This document shows, one piece after another, positions 45,423 to 56,233 of a stretch of 64,000 bases of DNA. The first letter of the stretch is position 1. Every line of letters starts with the position of its first letter. The notes beneath the pieces are model-generated. The model was not told the origin of the DNA. It searched no databases and saw only the letters and a list, made by a program, of their open reading frames with translations. The DNA is taken from assembly GCF_016765655.2 (NCBI RefSeq), contig NZ_CP086106.1, forward strand, positions 1,238,501 to 1,302,500, read 5' to 3'. The position numbers were made by a program, and so were the translations under genes. This DNA is from Skermanella mucosa (GTDB taxonomy: Bacteria; Pseudomonadota; Alphaproteobacteria; Azospirillales; Azospirillaceae).

Positions 45423-45473
45423 CATACTTACCTTTCTCATTTCCGGAGTCCATCTCAGTCCGGATCGGCGGTC

Positions 45474-47303
<1,830 letters not shown>

Positions 47304-47508
47304 GTTCTCTTTGCTCAACTTTCACACGTCGATTCCGCACTGCACCTTACTGCCATACGGAGGCGCGGCAACCCAAGTAAACTTATGTTTCACCATGTTG
47401 CGCAGGCGTTCCGTCCCGGCGCGTGCGGCTTATGACTTGACGATCACGGGAACCGGCGCTGAAGTGCGCCCGTTACCCCAAACTGTAACCATTGCATGCA
47501 GGAAGACG

Positions 47509-47853
47509 ATGCCGCCCAGAGTGAACCCGCTGAAGCTCAACCCGCTCCAGCTCAAGACCTTGACCCTGCTGCAGGAACTGGGCCGGCTGATCGGCACGCC
47601 CGCTCCCGACGAGGGAGAGGGCGCCCTTCTGGTCAACCAGTTCCCCCATGCCCACGGCAACCATTTCCACATGGGTGACGCCGTCGTTTCGACCGCTGAC
47701 GCCAACGGCCTGAGCAACCCGGCGGTCTGGGTGGCGCTGGAGCGCAAGGGGCTGATCAAGTCCCGGTTCCCCCACGCCGCCGTGATCACTCTCGACGGCA
47801 TGGGGTATGATACCGGCCTGAGCGACAAGATCCTTCACCGCTCGGACCACTGA
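47509..47853 (+). CDS. conserved-looking protein of unknown function
   Basis: 114 residues from the ATG at 47509 with AGGAAG upstream. Begins PPRVNPLKLNPLQLKTLTLLQELGRL and has a His-rich block HAHGNHFHMGDAVVS followed by ERKGLIKSRFPHAAVITLDGMGY, which could bind metal. The helix-then-strand pattern suggests a small winged-helix-like fold. No family is named. Divergent from glmS. Confidence 0.65.
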   Translation: MPPRVNPLKLNPLQLKTLTLLQELGRLIGTPAPDEGEGALLVNQFPHAHGNHFHMGDAVVSTADANGLSNPAVWVALERKGLIKSRFPHAAVITLDGMGYDTGLSDKILHRSDH

Positions 47854-47881
47854 CCGCACGGACCCGGGGAGGGCAGGGGCG

Positions 47882-49231
47882 TCAGGCGACCACCGGCTCG
47901 ACCCCGCGGGCCAGTGCCAGCAGCCGGCGGTCATGGCCGCGCTTGCCGACCAGCATGACCCCGACCGCCAGCCCCTCCGGGGCGCAGGGCAGGGTGATGG
48001 CCGGGCGGTCGAGGAAATTGAACAGCGACGGGTTGCGCAGGACCGTCATGTTGAGGCGCGTATAGTCCGCGTCGTCGGCCAGCTCGTCGAACCGGGGCGC
48101 CACGATGGGCACGGTCGGCAGCAGCAGGGCGTCGAAGTCCCGGGTCTGCTCCGCCGCCTCGGCCATGATCGCGTCACGCGCCTCCAGCAACTCGATATAG
48201 TCCACGGCGCTCATCTGGGAGCCGCGCAGGATGCGCGACGCGACGCGGGGGTCGTATCCCGCTCCGCGGGCGGCGATGAGGTCCTTATGCCAGGCCAGCG
48301 CCTCGGAGGTGACGAAACCGCCCTTGGCGTTGACCGCGGGGATGCGGGCGAGCGCCGGCACCGACAGGTCGGTGATCCGGGCGCCGGCCTTGGACAGGCG
48401 GGAGAGCGCCTCGGTGAAGGCGGCGGAGACGGTGGCGTCCAAGCCGTCCAGAACGATCTCCTGCGGGACCGCCAAGCGCAGGCCCGCGACCGGGGCGGCG
48501 TCCGGCACGGCGGGGGACTCCCCGGCCAGCACGGCGTCGAGCAGGGCGCAGCAGGCGACCGAGCGGGCGAGCGGGCCGACGGTGTCCAGCGTCCGGGACA
48601 GCGGCAGCGCGCCGGTGCGGGGAACCCGCGCCTGGGTCGGCTTGAACCCGGCCAGCCCGCAGAAGGCCGCGGGGATGCGGACGGAGCCGCCGGTGTCGGA
48701 GCCGATCGCGGCAACGGCCATGCCGTCGGCCACCGACACGGCGGCCCCCGACGACGAGCCGCCGGGGATGCGGTCGCGGTCGCGCGGGTTGCCGGGAGTG
48801 CCGTAGTGCGGGTTGACGCCCAGGCCGGAGAACGCGAATTCCGTCATGTTGGTGCGGCCGACGATCACGGCTCCCGCGGCCCGCAGCCGCGCCACCACCG
48901 GCGCGTCGGCGGCGGCCGGGGCCGCGTCCTTCAGCACGGCCGAGCCGGCGGTGGTGACCTGTCCGGCGATGTCGAACAGGTCCTTGACGGAGATCGGCAG
49001 CCCGGCGAGCGGCGACGGCACGATCCCGGCGGCGCGCAGCCGGTCCGACGCCTCGGCCTGGGCCAGCGCCGCGGCCCGGTTGACGGCGACATCGGCCAGG
49101 ATGAAGACGCGGGCGCCCTCGCCGGCCGGGTCGGCGATCCGGTCGAACGCCGCCTCCGTCAGCTTGAGGCTGGTGGTGCGGCCGGCGGCGAGGTCGGCCG
49201 CCAGGGAGGCGATCGTCTGGACTGTGGGCAT
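47882..49231 (-). CDS. amidase (amidase signature family)
   Basis: 449 residues from the ATG at 49231 (TGGAGAGAG upstream). Ser-cisSer-Lys triad: Lys in GLPISVKDLFDIAG, the serines in the Gly/Ser-rich signature GGSSSGAAVSVADGMAVAAI and GSDTGGSVRIPAAFCG. The family hydrolyses amides; GatA is excluded because no gatB/gatC is nearby and the C-terminus differs. The substrate is unknown. Confidence 0.92.
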   Translation of the reverse strand: MPTVQTIASLAADLAAGRTTSLKLTEAAFDRIADPAGEGARVFILADVAVNRAAALAQAEASDRLRAAGIVPSPLAGLPISVKDLFDIAGQVTTAGSAVLKDAAPAAADAPVVARLRAAGAVIVGRTNMTEFAFSGLGVNPHYGTPGNPRDRDRIPGGSSSGAAVSVADGMAVAAIGSDTGGSVRIPAAFCGLAGFKPTQARVPRTGALPLSRTLDTVGPLARSVACCALLDAVLAGESPAVPDAAPVAGLRLAVPQEIVLDGLDATVSAAFTEALSRLSKAGARITDLSVPALARIPAVNAKGGFVTSEALAWHKDLIAARGAGYDPRVASRILRGSQMSAVDYIELLEARDAIMAEAAEQTRDFDALLLPTVPIVAPRFDELADDADYTRLNMTVLRNPSLFNFLDRPAITLPCAPEGLAVGVMLVGKRGHDRRLLALARGVEPVVA

Positions 49232-49463
49232 TCGGGAACTCTCTCCAGGTGACGTCGTGTGACTTGGCGATGATACAGGCCCGGACATGGTCGATCACGC
49301 GGGGCCGTCGGAGGAACCGGATTGTCGAGGCTCGCCCCGCTTGCCGGCCATGGCAGCCGCGACCCTTTTCCGTTTGCCCAACCGGGCCGGTTCCGATACT
49401 TACCGGCCCGGTGCGTCCGGTCGAGGCCGGACCCTTGAAGCGAATCCGGGACCCATTGCCGGC

Positions 49464-50612
49464 ATGACCGAAACGATGAACAGAGCGCTGCTGCCCGCCG
49501 GCCTGCACGACGTGCTGCCGCGCGAAGCCGCCTTCGAAGCCACCATCGTCGAACGGCTGATGGCCGAGTTCGCGCTGAACGGGTTCGAGCGAGTTAAGCC
49601 GCCGCTGATCGAGTTCGAGGCCAGCCTGCTGTCCGGGCCGGGGGCCGCCATGGCGACCCAGACCTTCCGGCTGATGGACCCGATCTCCCAGCGCATGCTC
49701 GCGATCCGGCCGGACATGACCCTCCAGGTCGCCCGCATCGCGGTCACCCGCCTCGCCAACGAGCCGCGCCCGCTGCGCCTCAGCTATGGCGGGCAGGTGC
49801 TGCGCGTCAAAGGATCGCAGCTCCGGCCGGAACGGCAGTTCGGGCAGGTCGGCGTGGAGCTGATCGGCGCGTTGCAGCCGACGGCCGATGCCGAGGTCGT
49901 GCTGCTGGCCTACGCCGCCCTGAAGGCGGTGGGTGTGACCAACATATCCGTGGACCTGAACGTTCCGACCCTGGTCCCCTCGGTCTGCCGCGGGCTGGAC
50001 CTTCCGGAGGACGAGACCGCCCGACTGCGCCAGGCGCTGGACCGCAAGGACGCCGCCGAGGTGGCGGCGGTGGGCGGCAGGGCCGCCGACCTGCTGGCCG
50101 GGATGATGGGGGCTTCGGGGCCTGCCGACCGGGCGGTGGAATTGCTGGCACGCCTGGACCTGCCGGAGGAGGCCGAGGCTGACCGCCGGCGGCTGACCGA
50201 GGTGGTCCGGCTGATCCGGGACGCCGCACCGGAACTGATGCTGACGGTCGATCCGGTCGAGCACCGGGGATTCGAGTACCAGACCGGCACCAGCTTCACC
50301 CTGTTCTCGCGCGGGGTACGCGGCGAACTGGGGCGCGGCGGCCGGTACCGGGCGGGAGGAGGCCCATCGGGCGAGCCGTCGACCGGCTTCACCCTGTATC
50401 TGGATACCGTACTGCGCGCGGTGCCCGATCCGGCGCCGCTGCCGCGCCTGTTCCTGCCGATCGGGACGGACGCCGCCGAGGGCGCGCGGCTCCGGTCCGA
50501 GGGCTGGATCACGGTGCGGGCGCTGGAAGCATTGGACGACCCGGCGGCCGAAGCGCGCCGGCTGCGCTGCACCCATATTTTCACCGGCGGCCAGATCCAT
50601 CCGGCCGCCTGA
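49464..50612 (+). CDS. hisZ: ATP phosphoribosyltransferase regulatory subunit
   Basis: 382 residues from the ATG at 49464. HisZ is a catalytically dead histidyl-tRNA-synthetase homolog that activates the short form of HisG in the first step of histidine synthesis. Class II synthetase-like motifs are present (PPLIEFEASLL, MLAIRPDMTLQVARI, motif 3-like GRGGRYR). It is clearly shorter than HisRS and lacks the anticodon-binding domain. Lies 90 bp before purA, a common alphaproteobacterial pair. Confidence 0.93.
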   Translation: MTETMNRALLPAGLHDVLPREAAFEATIVERLMAEFALNGFERVKPPLIEFEASLLSGPGAAMATQTFRLMDPISQRMLAIRPDMTLQVARIAVTRLANEPRPLRLSYGGQVLRVKGSQLRPERQFGQVGVELIGALQPTADAEVVLLAYAALKAVGVTNISVDLNVPTLVPSVCRGLDLPEDETARLRQALDRKDAAEVAAVGGRAADLLAGMMGASGPADRAVELLARLDLPEEAEADRRRLTEVVRLIRDAAPELMLTVDPVEHRGFEYQTGTSFTLFSRGVRGELGRGGRYRAGGGPSGEPSTGFTLYLDTVLRAVPDPAPLPRLFLPIGTDAAEGARLRSEGWITVRALEALDDPAAEARRLRCTHIFTGGQIHPAA

Positions 50613-50701
50613 TCACCGAGGACCGGCGCGCCGTTCGGCCGCCCGGCCGATTGTCCGGAGGGGGCGCCAACCTTCTCCGCTGAGTAGCGTGGAGAGACGA
50701 G

Positions 50702-51994
50702 ATGGCAAACGTAGCGGTGGTCGGCTCCCAGTGGGGCGACGAGGGTAAAGGCAAGATCGTCGATTGGCTGTCCAGCCGGGCCGACGTGGTGGTTCGCTAT
50801 CAGGGCGGCCACAATGCCGGCCATACGCTGGTCATCAACGGCGTCGAGTACAAGCTGAGCCTGCTGCCGTCGGGCGTGGTCCGGCCCGGCAAGCTGTCGG
50901 TCATCGGCAACGGCGTCGTGGTCGATCCCTGGGCGCTGGTGCGCGAGATCGAGGCGATCCGGCAGAAGGGCGTCGAGATCTCGCCGGAGAACCTGTTGAT
51001 CGCCGAGAACGCGACGCTGATCCTGCCGATCCACGGCACGGTGGACCGCGCCCGCGAGGAGGCGCTCGGAACGCTCAAGATCGGCACCACCGGCCGCGGC
51101 ATCGGCCCGGCCTACGAGGACAAGGTGGCCCGCCGGGCGATCCGCCTGTGCGACCTGGCCGACGACGCGGTGCTGGAGGAGAAGGTCGAGAAGCTGCTGT
51201 TCCACCACAACGCGCTGCTGCGCGGATTGGGGTCGGACGAGATCAGCCGCGACGAGGTGCTGCAGGGCCTGCGGGAGATCGCGCCCCAGGTGCGGCCCTA
51301 CGCGGCGGTGGTCTGGGAGAAGCTGGACGAGATGCGGCGCGCCGGTAAGCGCATCCTGTTCGAGGGCGCTCAGGGCGCCATGCTCGACGTGGACCACGGG
51401 ACTTACCCGTACGTCACCTCGTCCAACACGGTGTCGGGCAATGCCTCGACCGGCTGCGGCATGGGGCCGGGCGCCGTGGGGTACGTGCTGGGCATCACCA
51501 AGGCGTACACCACCCGCGTCGGGTCCGGCCCGTTCCCGACCGAGCAGGTCAACGAGATCGGCGACCGGCTTGGCCAGCGCGGCCGGGAGTTCGGCACCGT
51601 GACCGGGCGCAAGCGCCGCTGCGGCTGGTTCGACGCCGTCATGGTCCGCCAGGCGGTCAAGGTCGGCGGCATCAACGGCATCGCGCTGACCAAGCTGGAC
51701 GTGCTGGACGGCTTCGAGGAGCTGAAGGTCTGCGTCGGCTACCGCTACCAGGGGCAGGAGTTGCACCACTTCCCCGCCGGGCAGTCCGCCCAGGCCGGCG
51801 TGGAGCCGATTTTCGAATCGATGCCCGGCTGGAGCGAGAGCACTCAGGGCGCCCGGAGCTGGGCCGACCTGCCGGCCACGGCGATCAAGTATATTCGCCG
51901 GATCGAGGAGTTGATCGAGGCGCCGGTCGCCATGCTCTCGACCAGCCCGGAGCGCGACGACACCATCCTGGTGACCGATCCGTTCCAGGACTGA
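50702..51994 (+). CDS. purA: adenylosuccinate synthetase
   Basis: 430 residues. Joins IMP and aspartate with GTP in AMP synthesis. Signatures: [16 protein letters not shown] at the start, [35 protein letters not shown] and the [12 protein letters not shown] block. GGAGAGA before the ATG. Confidence 0.98.
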   Translation: MANVAVVGSQWGDEGKGKIVDWLSSRADVVVRYQGGHNAGHTLVINGVEYKLSLLPSGVVRPGKLSVIGNGVVVDPWALVREIEAIRQKGVEISPENLLIAENATLILPIHGTVDRAREEALGTLKIGTTGRGIGPAYEDKVARRAIRLCDLADDAVLEEKVEKLLFHHNALLRGLGSDEISRDEVLQGLREIAPQVRPYAAVVWEKLDEMRRAGKRILFEGAQGAMLDVDHGTYPYVTSSNTVSGNASTGCGMGPGAVGYVLGITKAYTTRVGSGPFPTEQVNEIGDRLGQRGREFGTVTGRKRRCGWFDAVMVRQAVKVGGINGIALTKLDVLDGFEELKVCVGYRYQGQELHHFPAGQSAQAGVEPIFESMPGWSESTQGARSWADLPATAIKYIRRIEELIEAPVAMLSTSPERDDTILVTDPFQD

Positions 51995-52013
51995 GACCGG
52001 GTGGAAACCAGGG

Positions 52014-52041
52014 AAAGCGGCGGGCCTTTGCCCGCCGTTTT
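52014..52041. terminator. terminator between convergent purA and lipB
   Basis: Hairpin with 8-bp GC arms (52018-52025 and 52030-52037), loop CTTT, then TTTT on the plus strand; AAA on the other side gives a T-run on the minus strand. It probably serves both genes. Confidence 0.8.
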
Positions 52042-52045
52042 CCGT

Positions 52046-52774
52046 TCAGGCCTCGAAGACGTCGTCCCACGCCGCCTTCAGCGCCAAGTCCACCTCCGGC
52101 AGGGTCGCCAGGTGGCCGAGGGCGTGCAGGCTGGTGACCCCGTGCCCGCTGATCCCGCAGGGCACGATGCCGGCGAAATGGCCCAGGTCCGGATCGACGT
52201 TGAGGGCAACGCCGTGGAACGTCACCCAGTGGCGGACGCGGACCCCGATGGCGGCGATCTTGTCCTCCTGGCCGGGCAGGCCGCCGTAGGGGCGCTTGTC
52301 CACCCAGATGCCGACCCGGCCGCACCGCCGCTCGCCCTTGACGTTGAACTGGGCCAGCGTTTGGATCAGCCATTCCTCCAGCCGGTTGACGTAGCCGCGG
52401 ACATCAGGGCCTTCCATCCCCGCCCGCGGGCGCTTCAGGTCGATCATCACATAGGCCACGCGCTGGCCCGGCCCGTGATAGGTGTACTGGCCGCCGCGGC
52501 CGGACTGGTATGTCGGAAACCGGCCCGGCTCCAGCAGGTCGCCTTCCTTCGCGCTGGTGCCCGCCGTGTAGAGGGGCGGGTGCTCCAGCAGCCAGACCAA
52601 CTCCGGGGCCGTCCCGGCGCGGATCGCCGCGGCCCTTGCCTCCATCTCCGCGACCGCCTCGGGATAGGGGACGGGGTCGTCCGAGATGCGCCACTCCACG
52701 GCCGACCGGATGGGGGAGGCGTCGGCGGAAGCGGCGAGGGGGGCGGGCGGCGGAGGAGCGGCTGTCATGGCCAT
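52046..52774 (-). CDS. lipB: lipoyl(octanoyl) transferase
   Basis: 242 residues from the ATG at 52774 (52768 is an alternative; the frame upstream to 52867 is not family-like). Moves octanoyl groups from acyl carrier protein to lipoyl domains of 2-oxoacid dehydrogenases. Blocks: [39 protein letters not shown], catalytic Lys in [18 protein letters not shown] and the catalytic Cys in [15 protein letters not shown]. The Pro/Ala-rich N-terminus is extra. Confidence 0.95.
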   Translation of the reverse strand: MAMTAAPPPPAPLAASADASPIRSAVEWRISDDPVPYPEAVAEMEARAAAIRAGTAPELVWLLEHPPLYTAGTSAKEGDLLEPGRFPTYQSGRGGQYTYHGPGQRVAYVMIDLKRPRAGMEGPDVRGYVNRLEEWLIQTLAQFNVKGERRCGRVGIWVDKRPYGGLPGQEDKIAAIGVRVRHWVTFHGVALNVDPDLGHFAGIVPCGISGHGVTSLHALGHLATLPEVDLALKAAWDDVFEA

Positions 52775-52897
52775 ATCCGGGTGTGATCCTGTTTTCTTCG
52801 AAGAAGCCGCTTCAATCGCTTGATCGCGGCATCGGGATTTGGTATTCCCCCCGCACGCTTCAAGCAAGCCCCGCGCTCAATGAAGCGGACGATGTAT

Positions 52898-52984
52898 GCG
52901 GTCGTGGCGGAATTGGTAGACGCGCAGCGTTGAGGTCGCTGTGGGCTAACCCCCGTGGAAGTTCGAGTCTTCTCGACCGCACCA
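52898..52984 (+). tRNA. tRNA-Leu (anticodon GAG)
   Basis: 87 nt including an encoded CCA. The acceptor arms GCGGTCG and CGACCGC pair; the anticodon stem CAGCG/CGCTG encloses the loop TTGAGGT with GAG. A long variable arm and GGTTCGAGTC-like T-arm (GTTCGAGTC) confirm a class II tRNA-Leu. Its 3' end is a likely integration site, since an integrase remnant follows. Confidence 0.96.
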
Positions 52985-53010
52985 TCTCTAAGTGCTTGAT
53001 AATACGAAAA

Positions 53011-53044
53011 AGCTGTGCCGGAACCTTGACGGCACGGCTTTTTT
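53011..53044 (+). terminator. rho-independent terminator after tRNA-Leu
   Basis: Stem AGCTGTGCCG (53011-53020) with CGGCACGGCT (53030-53039), one G-U pair, followed by a run of T. Confidence 0.85.
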
Positions 53045-53072
53045 GTTGGTCGTTGTGTCACACGAATTGTGA

Positions 53073-53240
53073 CACAAGAAGGCTGCGCTGTCGTACAAGC
53101 ACCTGCTCAAACGAGACGACAATTCCCACTTCAAGATGCTTGTTCCCGCTGACCTACTTGAATCGGTCGGGAAAGAATTTTGGCAAATCAGCCTGCGCAC
53201 TGGGAACAGGCTGTCCCTCGTTTCTGCGCCGAAGTCTGGA
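53073..53240 (+). pseudogene. N-terminal fragment of a tyrosine-type site-specific integrase
   Basis: The frame reads ALSYKHLLKRDDNSHFKMLV then PADLLESVGKEFWQISLRTG, closely resembling the DUF6538-type N-terminus of phage/island integrases (YKHLLKRGxxYHYKMxVPADLxxxxGKxEIWQSLRTG). There is no proper start, and the frame degenerates after about 55 codons; the catalytic domain is absent. Confidence 0.65.
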
Positions 53241-53308
53241 CGCGTAGCCGCGGCTGAAAGGGTTTGGACCGACGTTCCTGGCCGGATACGGGTCGGTACC
53301 GACGGCCG

Positions 53309-53605
53309 TCACGACGGCTCTCCCGCCGATATGTGCACGACAATGGGCTCGCCGAGGAGCATCGGCTTGAGCGGCGCCATGAAGCGCGCGTGCGCGTCGC
53401 TCGGCTCGAAGCCTTGCGTGTGGGCTTCGAGGTCACGCCAGACCACCTCGAGCAGGTAAACGTCGGGGACGTCGAGCGTCGGCACGAGGCGGTACCGCAA
53501 GCAGCCGTCCGCTCCGGCGAGCAGCGGCGCGACGCCGGCGAATGCGCTCTCGAACGCAGGGGCGGAACCAGGCAGAAGGCGCAGGAGCGCAAGCTCGGTG
53601 ATCAT
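53309..53605 (-). CDS. antibiotic biosynthesis monooxygenase (ABM) domain protein
   Basis: 98 residues, the size of a single ABM domain (dimeric alpha-beta barrel). Blocks: ITELALLRLLPGSAPAFESAF, DGCLRYRLVPTLDVPDVYLLEVVW, and HARFMAPLKPMLLGEP. GGAGAG before the ATG. The family includes quinone-forming monooxygenases and heme-degrading enzymes, and many members lack a known role. It lies 61 bp after the MDR oxidoreductase gene on the same strand and is probably in its operon. Confidence 0.85.
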   Translation of the reverse strand: MITELALLRLLPGSAPAFESAFAGVAPLLAGADGCLRYRLVPTLDVPDVYLLEVVWRDLEAHTQGFEPSDAHARFMAPLKPMLLGEPIVVHISAGEPS

Positions 53606-53666
53606 TCGTTCTCTCCTCTCGGGGCGGACGGCCGGGGTGAACCTTCCCGACCGTCCGCGCGATGTG

Positions 53667-54680
53667 TCAGAGGGTTTGACGGGCGGCGGGCGAGGCGGAC
53701 GCCTCGCCCGACACGTCGATCACGACCTTGCCGCGCAGTCCGCGTGCGGTGCCGTTCTCCAGCAGTTCGTGCGCCTCGGCCATGCGGGCGAGCGGCAGCG
53801 TCGCGCCGATCACGGGCTTGACCAGGCCGCGCTCGACGAGGCTTGTGAGCGCGTCGAGCTTGCCTCGGTTCTGGCGGGTGAACACGAAGTGGTAGGCCGC
53901 GTTCTTGCCCCAGGCCTCGACGAGGTTCTGCGGCTGCGCGATGTCGACGAGGCTGACCACGCGCCCGAATGCCGCGAGCGTGAGCGGGCTTCGCGTGAGC
54001 GTGTCACCGCCGATCGTGTCGAAGACGACGTTCACGCCCTCTCCCCCGGTCAGCCGGGCAACCGCCTCCACATAGTCTTCGGCGGTGAAGTCGATCGCCT
54101 CGTCGGCGCCGAGCGAATGCACGAAATCGTGGTCGCGGGCGCGCGCCGTCGTGATCACCCGCGCGCCGATCGCCTTCGCCACCTGAACCGCGATCGTGCC
54201 GACACCGCCCGCGCCGCCGTGGATGAGGATCGTTTCGCCGACCTTCAGCTGCGCGCGCTGGACGAACGCCTCCCAAACCGTGCCGCCGACAAGCGTCAAG
54301 CTCGCCGCCTCAAGGTGCGTGAGATTCCTGGGCTTGCGGCCGACGAGTTCGACATCGGCGACGTGCTGCTCAGCGTAGGAGCCGGCGTCGCCGAAGATCT
54401 TCGGTGTGTAGTAGACCTCATCGCCGACTGCGAACTCGCGAACGTCCGAGCCCAACTCCTCGATAACGCCCGAGATGTCATGGCCGATGATTGCGGGCAA
54501 CGGCACGTAGTCCGTGTAGTCGCCGCGGCGGATCTGGTAATCGAGCGGATTGACGGCAGTGGCATGCACCCGCACCCGCACTTGGTGCGGACCGACCTCC
54601 GGCACCGGCACCTCGCGCAGTTCGAACGCGTCCGGCCCGCCGAAGCGGGTGAGGACGGCTGCCTTCATGGTCTTGGTCAT
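53667..54680 (-). CDS. medium-chain (quinone oxidoreductase-like) NADPH dehydrogenase
   Basis: 337 residues. GroES-like N-terminus ([50 protein letters not shown]), then a Rossmann domain with [19 protein letters not shown]. The structural and catalytic zinc ligands of alcohol dehydrogenases are absent, so it is a zinc-independent quinone reductase-type member. Divergent from a LysR gene, which probably controls it, and followed by an ABM gene; together they look like a quinone or electrophile detoxification cassette (inference). Confidence 0.92.
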   Translation of the reverse strand: MTKTMKAAVLTRFGGPDAFELREVPVPEVGPHQVRVRVHATAVNPLDYQIRRGDYTDYVPLPAIIGHDISGVIEELGSDVREFAVGDEVYYTPKIFGDAGSYAEQHVADVELVGRKPRNLTHLEAASLTLVGGTVWEAFVQRAQLKVGETILIHGGAGGVGTIAVQVAKAIGARVITTARARDHDFVHSLGADEAIDFTAEDYVEAVARLTGGEGVNVVFDTIGGDTLTRSPLTLAAFGRVVSLVDIAQPQNLVEAWGKNAAYHFVFTRQNRGKLDALTSLVERGLVKPVIGATLPLARMAEAHELLENGTARGLRGKVVIDVSGEASASPAARQTL

Positions 54681-54798
54681 TACGACTTCCTCTCGGTAGT
54701 AGAGGCATAGGTGGGCTCCATGGCCCAGGGTCCCGTTGGGACGCTGCCTATTTGACTTGTCGTGATTGCCCTCGGTAGCGGGTCTGACCTAGGATCAG

Positions 54799-54817
54799 TT
54801 TCAACGAAGCTTTGAAA
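54799..54817. promoter_or_regulatory. possible LysR-regulator binding palindrome
   Basis: TTTCAA-N7-TTGAAA, a T-N11-A type palindrome, 8 bases before the regulator start and within the 145-bp divergent promoter region. It would fit autorepression. Evidence is the symmetry only. Confidence 0.4.
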
Positions 54818-54825
54818 GCGACGCC

Positions 54826-55752
54826 ATGGACGTGAACGACGTGCACCTGTTCGTGCGCATCGCTCAACTCCGGAGCATCAGCTCTGCAGCCCGCGACCTG
54901 GGCCTCACTCCGGCGGGAGCGAGCGCCAGACTGGCGGCGCTCGAGAGAAAGCTCGGGGCCAGGCTCCTCCACCGAACGACGCGACAGGCGACCTTGACCG
55001 AGGACGGCCTCGCCTTTCTGCCGCATGCAGAGCACGTCGTGCTCGCAGCAGAGTCCGCCCGAGCGGCGCTCGGGCGGGAGCAAGCCGTACCGCGCGGCAC
55101 CCTGCGGGTGGCGGCTCCGGCCTCGTTCGCGCGCATGCATATCGTGCCGGGTCTGCCCGATTTCTGCAGGCAGTATCCCGAGTTGGCCCTCGACTTGCGC
55201 ATCTCGGACAGCGTTGTCGATCTCGTCGAAGGTGCCTTCGATGTGGCGGTTCGCTATGCCGAGCTCAGCGACTCGTCCTTCGTCGCGCGGCGGCTCGCTC
55301 CGGATAATCGGGTGCTGGTCGCGTCGCCCGAGTACATCGAGCGGCGTGGGCGGCCGAATACGCCCGACGACCTCGCAGAACACGCTTGCCTTGTTGTCGG
55401 TACGCTCGATCTCTGGACATTCCGAGAAGAGGGTGGAGAGCTCATCGAGCGGCGTATCGCCCCAAGCCTACGCATCAATGACGGCGGTGCCGTGCGCGAT
55501 GCGGCCTGTGCGGGGCTCGGCGTCGCCCTGATGGCCACTTGGTGCGCCGCGGACGAGCTTCGATCCGGCGCCCTCGTACCAGCCCTTCCCGAGTACCCGC
55601 TCGTCTCGACACAGACGCTTTGGGTTCTTTACCCAAGTTCGCGCGAACTGGCACCGAAGGTGAGGGTCTTCATCGACTGGCTTGTCGAGCGATTTGGGCG
55701 GCAACCGTACTGGGACCGAGGCCTAGAGAGGATCTTAGGGAACAGCCAATGA
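54826..55752 (+). CDS. LysR-family transcriptional regulator
   Basis: 308 residues. N-terminal winged helix (DVNDVHLFVRIAQLRSISSAARDLGLTPAGASARLAALERKLGARLLHRTTR) and a periplasmic-binding-like sensor domain from about residue 90 (GTLRVAAPASFARMHIVPGLPDF). Most similar in type to the AaeR/DsdC-like 'LTTR close to YafC/CrgA' group that controls quinone reductases and detoxification. Divergently transcribed from the MDR oxidoreductase gene, its likely target. Confidence 0.94.
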   Translation: MDVNDVHLFVRIAQLRSISSAARDLGLTPAGASARLAALERKLGARLLHRTTRQATLTEDGLAFLPHAEHVVLAAESARAALGREQAVPRGTLRVAAPASFARMHIVPGLPDFCRQYPELALDLRISDSVVDLVEGAFDVAVRYAELSDSSFVARRLAPDNRVLVASPEYIERRGRPNTPDDLAEHACLVVGTLDLWTFREEGGELIERRIAPSLRINDGGAVRDAACAGLGVALMATWCAADELRSGALVPALPEYPLVSTQTLWVLYPSSRELAPKVRVFIDWLVERFGRQPYWDRGLERILGNSQ

Positions 55753-56233
55753 CGCTCGCTTCCGGGCACTCAGATCGCTGGGAAATTTTCGTTCACCTTA
55801 CCTGATTGATGCTGGTGAGAAATTGCCTGCGGCGTTGCCGTTGCGGGGAGAGCCGGATAAAGGAGCAGCCCATCCGCTGCCTCGGAGCCTTGCAGCCCTA
55901 CACGGCGAAAGAATCCCGCCGCCACAAGATCCCGTGGGCGCGCTACAAGTTCGAGAACCGGGCCGAGTACGACGCGGCGCTGGTGTGGCGAGGCAACGTG
56001 GACCCCGGCGCGGACTGGACGGCGGGGCCGACCGCAAACCTATTCCGACGTAGCGGTGGAAGCCGGGTTGATGCTGCGGCTGGCGTTCGGCTCGTGACCG
56101 GCCTCGGCATGCCGTTGTCCCGCCGGGTCGCCTGACCGGTACGGGAGAACGGCGAAATCCGCCCACTTCCTCATTCCTGCACAAAAGTCCCGCAACGGCC
56201 TCAACGTTGCGGCGCTCTTTCATGTTCGGAGCT
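55753..56233. other. region between the LysR gene and the polysaccharide cluster
   Basis: 481 bases with no intact gene. A transposase scrap lies at about 55910-56010; the rest shows no signal I can name. Confidence 0.6.
55910..56010 (+). pseudogene. possible IS5-type transposase N-terminal fragment
   Basis: The plus-strand frame reads RHKIPWARYKFENRAEYDAA followed by LVWRGNV, like the ARYRVTNWxEYDxALxxRGSL start of one IS5 transposase group. Only about 30 codons, with no flanking IS ends. Confidence 0.4.

Larger units (their letters stand above)
44934..45473. other. island edge between vsr and glmS
   Basis: No intact gene. Most of it (about 45000-45422) is an IS3-family remnant described separately. 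The last 50 bases before the glmS stop show nothing recognisable. Confidence 0.7.
52985..53308. other. tRNA-proximal region with terminator and integrase remnant
   Basis: Holds a rho-independent terminator (53011-53044), an 8-bp palindrome GTGTCACA/TGTGACAC (53055-53062 and 53068-53075), and the integrase fragment at 53073-53240. Nothing else is recognised. Confidence 0.7.

Noticed and set aside
52898-52984. tRNA-Leu 3' end as an attachment site duplicated within the window
   Set aside because: No second copy of the tRNA 3' end was found in the window, so no att pair is claimed.
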